From contig CBFIBR010000034.1 in assembly GCA_965660935.1 (NCBI GenBank), positions 1-16,895 on the forward strand: 16,895 bases of DNA, read 5' to 3'. The notes under the pieces were generated by a model. It saw nothing but the letters and a program-made list of their open reading frames with translations. It was not told where the DNA came from and did not search any database. Numbering within the stretch: position 1 is the stretch's first letter; each line of letters begins with the position of its first letter. The translations under genes and the position numbers were made by a program. This document shows, in pieces, positions 6,673 to 16,014 of the stretch. Source of the stretch: UBA1172 sp002457135. Its GTDB lineage: Bacteria; Pseudomonadota; Alphaproteobacteria; Puniceispirillales; UBA1172.

Positions 6673-7677
6673 ATGAATGAGGCCATTATGAAGAAACAGC
6701 ATGCTCCCATCCTTGCCGTGGGCAACGCCATTGTCGATATTATCGCCCTCACCGATGATGACTTCCTTCAAAAAGAGGGCATGAACAAGGGCGGCATGCA
6801 ACTGCTTGAAGATGCTGCCGATGCTGCCCGGCTCTATGAACGGATCGGCCCGGCCACCGAAATTTCAGGCGGCTCTGCCGCCAACACCGTGGTGGGGATT
6901 GTGTCCTGCGGGGGGCAGGCGGGTTTTATCGGCAAGCTTGGCCATGATGATGTGGGGGCGATTTTCGCAAAAGACATCACCGCCGCCGGGGTGGAATATG
7001 TTCCCTGTTATGATCCTGAGGAACGCACCGGCAACTGCATCATTCTGGTTACCCCTGATGCCCAGCGCACCATGAACACGCATCTCGGGGCGACACGGCA
7101 TCTCTTGCCTGAGGATATCGACCCTGAACGTGTTGCCGCCGCCGACTGGGTTTACCTTGAGGGCTATTCCTATGATGCCCCGTCGGGACCGGCGTGTTTC
7201 AGCCATGTTGCCGATCTCATCAAGGGAACCGATACCAGGCTGGCGTTTTCGCTTTCTGATGCGTGGTGCGTTGAACGCCATCATGATGAGCTGCTGGCCT
7301 TCATTGATGATCATATTGACCTTCTGTTTGGCAACCAGATTGAAATTGAGGCCCTCACCGGCCTTAAGGGTGAGGCCATGCTGGATGCTGTCGCTGGCAT
7401 GGCGAGTGAAGTTGCGGTGACCTTTGGCGAAGAGGGATCGGTGGTGGTCTCAGGCACTGAGAGGATCCGGGTTGAGGCGAAAAAGGGGATCAGCGTGGTG
7501 GATACCACCGGTGCCGGTGATCTCTTTGCTGCCGGCTACCTCCATGCCCGTCAGCTTGGCGGCAGTCTTGAGGATGCGGCCATGAACGGCACCGCCGCTG
7601 CGGCCGAAATCATCAGCCATGTCGGGGCGCGCCCCGAACAGCCACTGTCATCGCTTGTCCCGTTCCGCGGGCGGTAA
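6673..7677 (+). CDS. PfkB-family carbohydrate kinase, adenosine-kinase-like
   Basis: Cytoplasmic ribokinase-family kinase; the adenosine kinase subgroup phosphorylates adenosine to AMP in purine salvage. Seen directly: GNAIVDIIA near 17-25, the substrate-binding SGGSAANT at 65-72, GFIGKLGHDDVG at 84-95, and the C-terminal DTTGAGDLFAAG with catalytic Asp283 and the anion hole. The ATG at 6673 (334 residues) is preferred because AAGGGTGAGG at 6655-6664 gives a good Shine-Dalgarno eight bases away; GTG at 6667 or ATG at 6688 are alternatives. It lies 16 bases before mutS with no terminator between, so it may be cotranscribed with it. Family membership is certain; adenosine over another nucleoside or sugar is likely but not proven. 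Confidence 0.88.
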   Translation: MNEAIMKKQHAPILAVGNAIVDIIALTDDDFLQKEGMNKGGMQLLEDAADAARLYERIGPATEISGGSAANTVVGIVSCGGQAGFIGKLGHDDVGAIFAKDITAAGVEYVPCYDPEERTGNCIILVTPDAQRTMNTHLGATRHLLPEDIDPERVAAADWVYLEGYSYDAPSGPACFSHVADLIKGTDTRLAFSLSDAWCVERHHDELLAFIDDHIDLLFGNQIEIEALTGLKGEAMLDAVAGMASEVAVTFGEEGSVVVSGTERIRVEAKKGISVVDTTGAGDLFAAGYLHARQLGGSLEDAAMNGTAAAAEIISHVGARPEQPLSSLVPFRGR

Positions 7678-7680
7678 ATC

Positions 7681-7685
7681 GGAGA
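7681..7685 (+). promoter_or_regulatory. Shine-Dalgarno supporting a TTG start for mutS
   Basis: GGAGA at 7681-7685 is followed by 8 bases and then TTG at 7694, an ideal spacing. The next in-frame ATG (7715) has only GGAAGG 13 bases away. This site is why the earlier non-ATG start is chosen for mutS. Confidence 0.5.
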
Positions 7686-7693
7686 ACACGAAT

Positions 7694-10408
7694 TTGGAAG
7701 GCCCCGATACAGCCATGACCAGCCCTGAGGATGCATCGATCATCACCCGCTTTCCTGCACTGGATGCCAGCGGCGTTACCCCGATGATGGCGCAATACCT
7801 GACGGTCAAGGAAGATCACCCCGATTGCCTGTTGTTTTATCGCATGGGGGATTTCTATGAGATGTTCTTTCAGGATGCGGTGGATGCATCGGCGGCGCTG
7901 GATATCACCCTGACGCGCCGTGGCAAGATCAATGATGCTGAAGTGCCGATGTGCGGGGTGCCTTTCCATGCTGCTGAAACCTATCTTGCGCGGCTGATCC
8001 GGCAGGGTTTCCGTGTCGCGATCTGTGAGCAGGCCGAGGACCCCGAAACCGCCAGAAAACGCGGAAACAAAGGCCCGCTTAAACGTGAGGTTGTCCGCAT
8101 CGTCACCCCCGGCACGCTGGTCGAGGATGATTTTCTGCCCCCGCGTGAGAACAATTTTCTGGTTGCGCTGGGCGAATCCGGCGGTGATCAGGCGCTGGCC
8201 TGGGTTGATCTCAGCACCGGCGTTCTGATGACCCAGGCCATTGCCGCCGACCGGCTGGAGGAAACCCTGGCGAGGTTGAGCCCGGCTGAAATGATCGCCA
8301 GCAATCACCCCAACGCGGCGCATCCCTTCACCGATGGTGATACCGGCGGGCTGGCGGGCAGTTTCGCGCTTCGCCCCGCCGCCGATTTTGACAGCAGCCG
8401 GGGTGAACGCAGGCTGAAAGAGCTTTATGGCGTGAAAACGCTGGATGGCATGGCCAGCCTTAATCGCGCCGAGCTGGCCTCAATCAGCGGCTTGCTGATC
8501 TATCTGGACCAGACCCAGAAGGGCCGTGATCTGCACCTCAAGCCGGTGCAGCAGATCAGCCCGGGCGGCATCATGGAAATCGACCCGGCCAGCCGCCGTT
8601 CGCTTGAATTGACCCGCACGCTGTCGGGCAAACCCAATGGCAGCCTGTTGTCGGTCATTGATCTGACCTGCACCGGTGCCGGGGGGCGGCTTCTGGCCAA
8701 CCGGCTGTCGGCACCGCTGACCGATACCGCCGCCATCAATGACCGGCTTGATCTGGCCGCAGTGCTGATTGAAAACCCGCGCCTGATGGAAAGCCTGGAA
8801 CAGGCACTGAAACGGATGCCTGATCTGGAACGCGCCCTGTCGAGGCTTGGGCTTGATCATGGCGGCCCGCGTGACCTGGAGGCGGTGATGCGCGCACTGG
8901 ATGCGGCACTGGCCATGGCCCGTGCCATCCAGACCAGCCATGACAGCCTGCTTGCCCAGCAGACGCTTGAGACCATGGCCGAAACGCTGAAAGCACCGTC
9001 ACGACTGATCGAGCATCTGTCGGGCATGCTTGGCGAAACCCTGCCGCTACTGGCGCGTGATGGCGGGTTTGTCCGCAAGGGGGCTGACCCCGCGCTCGAC
9101 GAGCTGCGTAACCTGCGTGATGACTGCCGCCGCCATATCGCGGGCTTGCAGTCGGATTACGCGGAACGTTCGGGGGTGGCCTCGCTCAAGATCAAGCATA
9201 ATAACGTGCTGGGCTATCATATTGAGGTGCGGAGCAATCACGCCGCGTCCATGACCGAACATGAGATGTTCATTCATCGCCAGACAACAGCCCAGACCGT
9301 GCGGTTTTCCACCACCGAACTGGGCGAGCTGGAACAGAAGATCAGCTCCGCCGGGGATCGTGCCGTCGCCCTTGAAATAGACCATTTCAACCGGCTTCGT
9401 GATGATGTGTTGGCTGAAAGCACGGCCCTTGCCCGTGTTGCCGAGGATGCGGCCCGGCTCGATGTCGCCTATGCCACGGCGGTGATGGCGATCCGCCGCA
9501 ATTACTGCCGCCCCGGCCTCAGCGATGATGAAAGTTTCAGCATCACGGCGGGCCGTCATCCGGTGGTGGAACAGATGCTGGAACGCGATGGTGACAGCCC
9601 CTTTGTCGGCAATGGCTGCGCGCTCAACCGTGATGACCGGATCTGGCTGCTGACCGGGCCGAACATGGCCGGTAAATCAACCTTTCTGCGCCAGAATGCC
9701 CTGATTGCCATCATGGCCCAGACCGGGCTTTACGTTCCGGCTGATGCCGCCAGTATTGGTGTGGTGGACCGTCTGTTCTGCCGTGTCGGGGCCTCTGATG
9801 ACCTCGCCACCGGGCGATCGACTTTCATGGTTGAGATGGTGGAAACCGCTGCCATCCTCAACCGTTCAGGCGAAAAGGCGCTGGTCATTCTCGATGAAAT
9901 TGGTCGCGGTACCGCAACCTATGACGGGCTGTCCCTGGCCTGGGCGGTGGTCGAATACCTCCATGAAGTGAACCGGTGCCGGGCGCTGTTCGCCACCCAC
10001 TATCATGAGCTTGGCGCCCTGACCCGGCGGCTGGATGCGCTGTCGGCGCATGCCATGAAAGTCCGTGAATGGCAGGGTGAGATTATCTTCCTGCATGAAG
10101 TGGTGGAAGGGTCCGCCGACCGGTCCTACGGTATCCATGTGGCGCGGCTTGCGGGGATACCGGCCGAGGTTCTGGCCCGGGCCGAGGATGTCCTTAACAG
10201 CCTGGTGGAGGAAAATACCCCCCTCAATGCATCGGCGGTGGATGGATTGCCTCTCTTTAACATGGATATGCCGCCACCTGTCACGCAGCCAGTCCGGGGC
10301 AAATCCCGCCTTGATGAGGCCATGGATGCGATCCTGCCTGACACCATGACCCCGCTCGAAGCGCTTGAGGCCCTGTATCGGCTTAAAGCCCTTTCTGATG
10401 ACGATTAA
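7694..10408 (+). CDS. mutS: DNA mismatch repair protein MutS
   Basis: Recognises base mismatches and small loops and recruits MutL for repair. From the TTG start it is 904 residues, in the range of alphaproteobacterial MutS and somewhat longer than the E. coli protein. The mismatch-binding domain I has the Phe-X-Glu motif in GDFYE (Phe54, Glu56). Connector, lever and clamp domains fill the middle. The ABC-type ATPase has Walker A GPNMAGKS at 655-662, the STFMVEMVETAAIL signature, Walker B VILDEIGRGT and the ATHYHEL switch, with a C-terminal tail ending in ALEALYRLKALSDD. Start choice: TTG 7694 has a well-spaced GGAGA; ATG 7715 would give 897 residues and also keeps all domains. A longer reading from 7619 overlaps the kinase gene and is not family-like. 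No lesion is seen, so mismatch repair should be functional. Confidence 0.97.
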   Translation: MEGPDTAMTSPEDASIITRFPALDASGVTPMMAQYLTVKEDHPDCLLFYRMGDFYEMFFQDAVDASAALDITLTRRGKINDAEVPMCGVPFHAAETYLARLIRQGFRVAICEQAEDPETARKRGNKGPLKREVVRIVTPGTLVEDDFLPPRENNFLVALGESGGDQALAWVDLSTGVLMTQAIAADRLEETLARLSPAEMIASNHPNAAHPFTDGDTGGLAGSFALRPAADFDSSRGERRLKELYGVKTLDGMASLNRAELASISGLLIYLDQTQKGRDLHLKPVQQISPGGIMEIDPASRRSLELTRTLSGKPNGSLLSVIDLTCTGAGGRLLANRLSAPLTDTAAINDRLDLAAVLIENPRLMESLEQALKRMPDLERALSRLGLDHGGPRDLEAVMRALDAALAMARAIQTSHDSLLAQQTLETMAETLKAPSRLIEHLSGMLGETLPLLARDGGFVRKGADPALDELRNLRDDCRRHIAGLQSDYAERSGVASLKIKHNNVLGYHIEVRSNHAASMTEHEMFIHRQTTAQTVRFSTTELGELEQKISSAGDRAVALEIDHFNRLRDDVLAESTALARVAEDAARLDVAYATAVMAIRRNYCRPGLSDDESFSITAGRHPVVEQMLERDGDSPFVGNGCALNRDDRIWLLTGPNMAGKSTFLRQNALIAIMAQTGLYVPADAASIGVVDRLFCRVGASDDLATGRSTFMVEMVETAAILNRSGEKALVILDEIGRGTATYDGLSLAWAVVEYLHEVNRCRALFATHYHELGALTRRLDALSAHAMKVREWQGEIIFLHEVVEGSADRSYGIHVARLAGIPAEVLARAEDVLNSLVEENTPLNASAVDGLPLFNMDMPPPVTQPVRGKSRLDEAMDAILPDTMTPLEALEALYRLKALSDDD

Positions 10409-10476
10409 ATCCATACCACTGGCAGTATCACCACGCTTACGATATGATGCCGGGTGCCGTTTCAGGAAACCAGAGG

Positions 10477-13278
10477 ATGGACGCCTCCATGCCAAGCAAG
10501 AGAAGCGGGGACAATAATGCCGCCCCGTCATGGCTTCAGTCCCTCAAGCCCAGCCAGTATGCAAAATCATGGTTTGATGAAACCGGTTTTGCCCAAAAGG
10601 CCGAAGCCGCCATTGCCTCAACCCGCCTGAAGAAGGGGGAGGAAAAGGAAAGGCTGCTGCCCGTGGCGCGCGCTCTCCTGGCTGAGGGCCGTGAAGCCAT
10701 CAAGGCCCGTTTTTCCGAGGATAACGATGGTGCGATCTATGTTGGCGGCTATGCGCTGATCATGGACAGTATTGTTTCCAGCCTGTTTCGCCGTATCGCC
10801 AGTGATGCACCCAGCGGCTTTACCCTGATGGCCACCGGCGGTTACGGCCGGGGGGAGCTGTCACCGGCATCCGATATTGACCTGATGTTCCTGACGGCGG
10901 TTCAGCCCGACCGCAAGACCACCGGGCTGATTGAAACCCTGCTCTATATTCTGTGGGACATGGGGCTGACCGTCGGTCACGCCAGCCGGAGCCTGCGCCA
11001 ACAGCTGAAAGCCGTGAAAGATGACCTGACCATCCGCACCGCGCTGCTGGAGGCCCGCTACCTCGCCGGTGATAACGCGCTTTTCGATGAGCTGATGGGC
11101 AAGTTCCATGATGATGTTGTCTCATCTACTGCCGCTGAATTTATCACCAGCAAGCTGCGCGAACGCGATACCCGCCATGCCCGCAACGGCAATCACCGGT
11201 ATGTTGTTGAACCCAATATCAAGGATGGCAAGGGCGGATTGAGGGATTTGCACACGCTGTTCTGGATTGCCCGATACGCCTATCGGGTGGAATCCATTGA
11301 CGCGATGATTGATCACGGCGTTCTCAGCAAGAGTGAGGCGAGGGAATTTGCCAACGCCCAGCGGTTTCTGTGGACCGTGCGTTGCCATCTGCATCTGCGC
11401 GCCGGGCGTGAGGATGATCGCCTCACCTTTGATGCCCAGATGGATATCGCCCCTGAACTCGGGTTTCAGAAACGCCGGGGCATGAACGGGGTTGAACGGT
11501 TCATGCGGCGCTATTACCTCGCCGCCAAGGCGGTGGGCAACCTGACGCGGATATTCTGTGCTGCCTTTGCGGCCGATATCACCCCCACCACACGCCCGCT
11601 TCTGATGCAGCTTTTCACCAATCGTGCGCCGAAACCGTTCAGCGTGGATAATGCCCGCCTGACCCTGCCTGCGGATTTCCGTTTCAGGGAACAGCCGTTG
11701 CTGATGATGAGGATGTTCGAAATCGCCCAGGAATCGGATTTTGATATCCACCCTGATACGCTCCGCAAACTGCACAGCAGCCTCAGGCTGGTGGATGCAG
11801 CCTTTCGTGAAGACCCTGAGGTCAATGCATCATTCCTCAATATCCTGTCGTCACGGCGCAGCCCTGAACGTGTTCTGAGGCTGATGAACGAAAGCGGGTT
11901 TATCGGCAAATTCATGCCTGATTTCGGGCGTATCGTGGCGATGATGCAGTTCGATATGTACCACAGCTATACCGTGGATGAGCATACCATCCACGCTTTC
12001 GGGATTCTCAACGGCATCGAAACCGGCGGGCTGGCGGAAATCGCGCCGGTGGCAACCGCCGCCATCAAGGAAATCAACCTGCGGCGGGAGCTTTATGTCG
12101 CCATGCTGCTCCATGATATCGCCAAGGGCAGGGGCGGTGATCATTCGATCCTGGGGGCCGAGGTTGCGCGGCAGGTCTGCCCCCGTTTCGGGCTCAGCGA
12201 TGATGCCACCGAAACCATCGCCTGGCTGGTGCGGTATCACCTGCTGATGAGCGAGACAGCCTTCCGCTATGACCTGAACGACCCGTCAACGATCATGAAT
12301 TTCGCCAAAGAGGTACAGTCACCCGAACGGCTCAACCTGTTGCTGGTGCTGACGGTGGCTGATATCCGGGCGGTTGGCCCCAATGTCTGGAACGGCTGGA
12401 AGGCAGCCCTGATGCGGACCCTTTATACGCGGACCATGGCGGTGTTGAGGGGTGAGAATGCGGATGACGAAATCCGCCATATTGAGGCCGAGGCCAAGTT
12501 ACGCCTGCACAAGGCACTGGAAGACACCTGGTCCGAAGAGGAAATCTACGATCATGTCGGGATGTTCTATTCGTCCTATTGGACAGGGTTTGAGCTGGAA
12601 AGCCACCGTCGCCATGCAGCCATGTTCCGTGACCACATGAAAAAGGACTCCCTGCTCAGCATCAGCCTGACCCCTGACCTGCACCGCAACGCCACCGAAA
12701 TTATCATCATCACGGCGGATGATGCGGGGTTGTTTTCCCGCATCGCTGGCGGGGTTGCCTCCCTCGGGGCCAATATTGTCGATGCCAGGATCACGACGCG
12801 AAAGGACGGGCTGGCCCTTGATGCGTTCTGGGTTCAGAATCAGGACAGGCAGGCGATCACCGACCCTGCCAGACTTGATGCCCTGCGCGATAGGCTGGAA
12901 CAGGCCCTGACCGGAATGCTGGATATCACCGAGGCAACCGACCGCCGCCGCAGCCAGACACCGTCACGGATACGCCAGATTGCCGCCCCCGCGAGGGTGC
13001 TGGTCAGCAATCAGGCCTCCACCAACCACACGGTAATCGAAATCAACGGCAAGGACGGGCCGGGCCTGCTCCATAAACTGACCAGCAAGATGGTTGAACT
13101 GGGGCTGCAAATCCAGATGGCCAGTGTATCGACCTATGGTGACCGGGTTGTTGATGTGTTTTACGTCAAGGATGGCTTCGGGCTTAAAATCACCAGTGAG
13201 ACGCGGCTGGATAAAATCCGTCAGGAACTGCTCAGGGTATTGCAGGAAAGCGACCCCGCCAATGAGGTAGCGGCCTGA
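10477..13278 (+). CDS. glnD: Bifunctional uridylyltransferase/uridylyl-removing enzyme GlnD
   Basis: Primary nitrogen sensor that adds UMP to PII proteins (GlnB/GlnK) when glutamine is low and removes it when glutamine is high. Domains in order: nucleotidyltransferase with GGYGRGELSPASDIDL (Gly121-Gly122, metal-binding Asp133 and Asp135); the helical PII-UTase region; the HD phosphohydrolase with HTIHAFGIL and LLHDIAKG (His546-Asp547) for deuridylylation; then two ACT domains that sense glutamine (about 740-815, IIIITADDAGLFSRIAGG; about 850-925, IEINGKDGPGLLHKLTSK). All key residues are intact. The start at ATG 10477 has AGGA (10464-10467) nine bases upstream and gives 933 residues; ATG 10444 lacks a Shine-Dalgarno, and ATG 10489 is another option. 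Its stop overlaps the murJ start, so the two are coupled. The 68-base gap before it shows no clear promoter. Confidence 0.97.
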   Translation: MDASMPSKRSGDNNAAPSWLQSLKPSQYAKSWFDETGFAQKAEAAIASTRLKKGEEKERLLPVARALLAEGREAIKARFSEDNDGAIYVGGYALIMDSIVSSLFRRIASDAPSGFTLMATGGYGRGELSPASDIDLMFLTAVQPDRKTTGLIETLLYILWDMGLTVGHASRSLRQQLKAVKDDLTIRTALLEARYLAGDNALFDELMGKFHDDVVSSTAAEFITSKLRERDTRHARNGNHRYVVEPNIKDGKGGLRDLHTLFWIARYAYRVESIDAMIDHGVLSKSEAREFANAQRFLWTVRCHLHLRAGREDDRLTFDAQMDIAPELGFQKRRGMNGVERFMRRYYLAAKAVGNLTRIFCAAFAADITPTTRPLLMQLFTNRAPKPFSVDNARLTLPADFRFREQPLLMMRMFEIAQESDFDIHPDTLRKLHSSLRLVDAAFREDPEVNASFLNILSSRRSPERVLRLMNESGFIGKFMPDFGRIVAMMQFDMYHSYTVDEHTIHAFGILNGIETGGLAEIAPVATAAIKEINLRRELYVAMLLHDIAKGRGGDHSILGAEVARQVCPRFGLSDDATETIAWLVRYHLLMSETAFRYDLNDPSTIMNFAKEVQSPERLNLLLVLTVADIRAVGPNVWNGWKAALMRTLYTRTMAVLRGENADDEIRHIEAEAKLRLHKALEDTWSEEEIYDHVGMFYSSYWTGFELESHRRHAAMFRDHMKKDSLLSISLTPDLHRNATEIIIITADDAGLFSRIAGGVASLGANIVDARITTRKDGLALDAFWVQNQDRQAITDPARLDALRDRLEQALTGMLDITEATDRRRSQTPSRIRQIAAPARVLVSNQASTNHTVIEINGKDGPGLLHKLTSKMVELGLQIQMASVSTYGDRVVDVFYVKDGFGLKITSETRLDKIRQELLRVLQESDPANEVAA

Positions 13279-14861
13279 TGCCAGCGTTGCGCAATGCCAT
13301 CAGCAGCATGGTTGCCGGCAAGGGTTTTTTTGGTGCTGTCGGCCAGATCAGCGGGCTTACCGCCATCAGCCGTGTGCTGGGGTTTATCCGTGATATCCTG
13401 ATCGCTGTTTTCATTGGTGCCGGTCCCGTGGCGGATGCTTTTTTTGTCGCCTTCAAACTGCCCAACCTGTTCCGGCGCATCACGGCCGAGGGCGCGATGA
13501 CCAATGCCTTCATGCCAGCCTATTCAAGGGCCAGGCAGGAAAGCGATGAGGCCGCCGCATCCATGGCCTCCGAAATCCAGATCACCCTCTTATGGGGGCT
13601 GGTGATGCTCACCATCGTGATGGAAATCGCCATGCCCGTGGTCATCAGCCTGATTGCCCCGGGGTTTGAGCAAGGCAGCGCCCGGCATAGTGATGCCATC
13701 GAATTTGCCCGCCTGACCATGCCGTTTCTGCCCATGATTTCCATGGTTGCACTCTGGGCTGCGATCACCAATGCCCATGATCATTTCTGGGGCGGGGCGG
13801 CGGCGCCCATCATCCTCAATCTCTGCCTGATTATCGGGGCGGTGGCTTGCGGGTTAGGGGCCTGGGTCAAGGCGTTTCCGCTGGCCGTGGCCATCCCTCT
13901 TTCGGGGGTCTTCCAGCTGATTTTGCTGCATCGGATGCTGCTCAGGGTTGACCGCAAACCGCGCTGGATGATCTGGCCGCGTATCGGCCGGCACAGCCGC
14001 ACCATGTGGCGATCGTTTTTCCCGGCTGCCCTTGGTGCGGGGGGGATGCAGATCAACCTGCTGGTCGATACGATCCTGGCCTCGCTGTTGCCGGTGGGGG
14101 CGATCTCGGCGCTCTATTTTGCTGACCGGATAGCGCAACTGCCGCTCGGCATCATCGGGATTGCGCTTGGCACCGCCCTGTTGCCTCGCCTGTCGCGTCT
14201 GGAGGCCGAGGGTAATCACAGCGCGGTCGGTGATGCGCTGGCCAAGGGTTGCCAGCTCGGGCTTTTTTTCGGGATACCGGCGATGGCAGGATCGATCATT
14301 CTGGCTGAGGCGATCATCGGCGGGCTTTTTGCCTATGGTGCGTTTGATGCCTCACGCATTGAACCCGTGGCCATGGTGCTGGTCGCCTACAGTATCGGCA
14401 TTCCTGCGTTCATTCTGGTCAAGGTGCTGCAACCTGCCTTTTTCGCGGCCGGTGATACACGGACCCCGATGCTGATTTCATTTGCCACCATCATCATAAA
14501 TATCGGGTTGAGCCTGATGCTGATGCGGCATTTTGGTGCGGCGGGGCTGGCCCTTGCGACAGCGCTTGCCAGCTGGGTGTCGGTGCTGATATTGGCCGTC
14601 ATGCTGGTGAAGCGGGACCGGATCAGCCTGGTGATGATGAAGTTGTTTATCCCGACATTGCTGCTGACGGCGGTGATGGCGGCGGTGATCCTGCTGGTTC
14701 AATACGGGCTGGCCCGATACCCTCTCCCGCTATCGGCCGGGCAAAGGGCGGCGGAACTGGTGGTGATGGTATCGGCAGGGCTGGTTGCCTATTTTGGTCT
14801 GGCCTGGCGTTTCAGGGCCTGGCCGCGTGATCGCCAGCCATCCCATCCCCTAACGGGATAA
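13278..14861 (+). CDS. murJ: Lipid II flippase MurJ (MviN)
   Basis: Inner-membrane MOP-superfamily flippase that moves lipid-linked peptidoglycan precursor (lipid II) to the periplasmic face. 527 residues with many hydrophobic segments, consistent with the 14-helix fold. The family's charged cavity motifs are present near the N terminus: SRVLGFIRD at 31-39 and FRRITAEGAMTNAFMP at 65-80 (Arg66, Arg67, Glu71). ADRIAQLPLGIIGIALGTALLP in the middle and QPAFFAAGDTRTP further on are strongly MurJ-like. The ATG at 13278 shares one base with the glnD stop (TGATG), so translation is probably by re-initiation after GlnD. Essential for cell-wall synthesis in most bacteria, so a knock-out of glnD could be polar on it. 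Confidence 0.96.
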   Translation: MPALRNAISSMVAGKGFFGAVGQISGLTAISRVLGFIRDILIAVFIGAGPVADAFFVAFKLPNLFRRITAEGAMTNAFMPAYSRARQESDEAAASMASEIQITLLWGLVMLTIVMEIAMPVVISLIAPGFEQGSARHSDAIEFARLTMPFLPMISMVALWAAITNAHDHFWGGAAAPIILNLCLIIGAVACGLGAWVKAFPLAVAIPLSGVFQLILLHRMLLRVDRKPRWMIWPRIGRHSRTMWRSFFPAALGAGGMQINLLVDTILASLLPVGAISALYFADRIAQLPLGIIGIALGTALLPRLSRLEAEGNHSAVGDALAKGCQLGLFFGIPAMAGSIILAEAIIGGLFAYGAFDASRIEPVAMVLVAYSIGIPAFILVKVLQPAFFAAGDTRTPMLISFATIIINIGLSLMLMRHFGAAGLALATALASWVSVLILAVMLVKRDRISLVMMKLFIPTLLLTAVMAAVILLVQYGLARYPLPLSAGQRAAELVVMVSAGLVAYFGLAWRFRAWPRDRQPSHPLTG

Positions 14862-14931
14862 AGCAGGACTTGACCAATCGTGACCGGTGGTTAAAAAGAC
14901 AACGGTAACAGGATTTAAGGGGCTTCAGGCC

Positions 14932-15939
14932 ATGAAACGTATCTTTTCCGGGGTTCAGCCCACCGGTAATCTGCATCTGGGCAATTACCTAGGCGCGATC
15001 CGAAACTGGGTCAGGCTCCAGCAGGAATTTGAATGCATTTACTGCGTTGTTGATCTGCATGCCATCACGGTGCCTCAGGACCCGGCCGAGCTGACCGCCA
15101 GCACGCGGGAGGTTGCCGCCTCGCTCATGGCATCGGGGATTGATCCTGACCAGTCCATCCTTTTCAACCAGTCCTGCGTGCCGCAACACGCCGAGCTGGC
15201 CTGGGTGTTCAACTGTGTTGCCCGTCTTGGCTGGCTCAACCGAATGACCCAGTTCAAGGAAAAAGCAGGCAAGAACCGTGAAAACGCCACCGTGGGGCTT
15301 TATTCCTACCCGACGCTGATGGCATCGGACATTCTGGTCTATAAGGCAACGCATGTTCCCGTGGGTGAGGACCAGAAACAGCATCTGGAGCTGACACGCG
15401 ATATTGCCCAGGCGTTCAACGCCATGGTTGGTGAGGATTTCTTCCCCCTGCCCGAACCCCAGATACTGGGTCAGGCCACCCGGGTGATGAGCCTGCGTGA
15501 CGGCAGCGCCAAGATGAGCAAATCCGATGCCTCGGATTTCTCCCGCATCACCCTCACCGATGATGCTGATGCCATCATGTCCAAGATCAAGAAGGCCAAA
15601 ACCGACCCTGAACCCCTTCCGTCTGAGGTTGAAGGGCTGGAAGACCGGCCAGAGGCCCGCAATCTTGTGTCGATCTTCGCGGCCCTTGCCGACAGGGATG
15701 AGGCCGGTGTGCTGGCTGATTTCGGGGGTCAGGGTTTTGGTGTTTTCAAGCCTGCACTGGCGGAACTCGCCATTGAAAAGCTGTCCCCGATCACGGGTGA
15801 AATGAACCGCCTGATGGCTGATCCAGGCTATCTTGACCAGATTCTGGCTACCGGCGCGAACAAGGCTTATGCCCTTGCCCGGCCTATCATGGCTGAGGTT
15901 CGGCAACGTGTCGGTTTCCTCGGCAGCAGTGCCGGATGA
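14932..15939 (+). CDS. trpS: Tryptophanyl-tRNA synthetase
   Basis: Class I aminoacyl-tRNA synthetase that charges tRNA-Trp with tryptophan. 335 residues, normal for bacterial TrpS. The HIGH-equivalent is HLGN at 15-18 within FSGVQPTGNLHLGNYLGA, and the second signature KMSKS is at 194-198. Also seen: VGEDQKQHLELTRDIA, the tryptophan/adenylate pocket segment. The start at ATG 14932 is preferred to the upstream GTG at 14887 because the conserved N terminus MKRIFSGVQPTG begins there and AAGGGG (14917-14922) is nine bases upstream. The 70-base gap after murJ shows no terminator or convincing promoter, so it may be read from the glnD-murJ transcript. No tryptophan-codon leader peptide or T-box is visible ahead of it. 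Confidence 0.97.
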   Translation: MKRIFSGVQPTGNLHLGNYLGAIRNWVRLQQEFECIYCVVDLHAITVPQDPAELTASTREVAASLMASGIDPDQSILFNQSCVPQHAELAWVFNCVARLGWLNRMTQFKEKAGKNRENATVGLYSYPTLMASDILVYKATHVPVGEDQKQHLELTRDIAQAFNAMVGEDFFPLPEPQILGQATRVMSLRDGSAKMSKSDASDFSRITLTDDADAIMSKIKKAKTDPEPLPSEVEGLEDRPEARNLVSIFAALADRDEAGVLADFGGQGFGVFKPALAELAIEKLSPITGEMNRLMADPGYLDQILATGANKAYALARPIMAEVRQRVGFLGSSAG

Positions 15940-15958
15940 TTATTTTTGGGCCTTGCGG

Positions 15959-15987
15959 TTGTGGTGCAGGGTCAGAAGACCTATAAT
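15959..15987 (+). promoter_or_regulatory. Sigma-70-type promoter for the nfu gene
   Basis: TTGTGG (15959-15964) and a perfect -10 TATAAT (15982-15987) are 17 bases apart, placing the transcript start near 15994, about 20 bases before the ATG at 16015. The -35 keeps the TTG that matters most in alphaproteobacteria. It falls in the short trpS-nfu gap, so nfu probably has its own promoter. The best promoter candidate in the window. Confidence 0.6.
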
Positions 15988-16014
15988 AGAATTATTACAC
16001 ATGAGAGGTTTGTG

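Noticed and set aside
7613..8323. Leftward 236-codon frame across the kinase/mutS junction
   Set aside because: Antisense to two well-supported genes and without recognisable motifs.
14862..14931. Tryptophan leader peptide, attenuator or T-box ahead of trpS
   Set aside because: No run of Trp codons, no paired hairpins and no T-box consensus in the 70-base gap.
14989..15906. Leftward open frame of 305 codons opposite trpS
   Set aside because: Lies wholly within trpS, whose catalytic motifs are intact; no ribosome site or domain supports the antisense frame.
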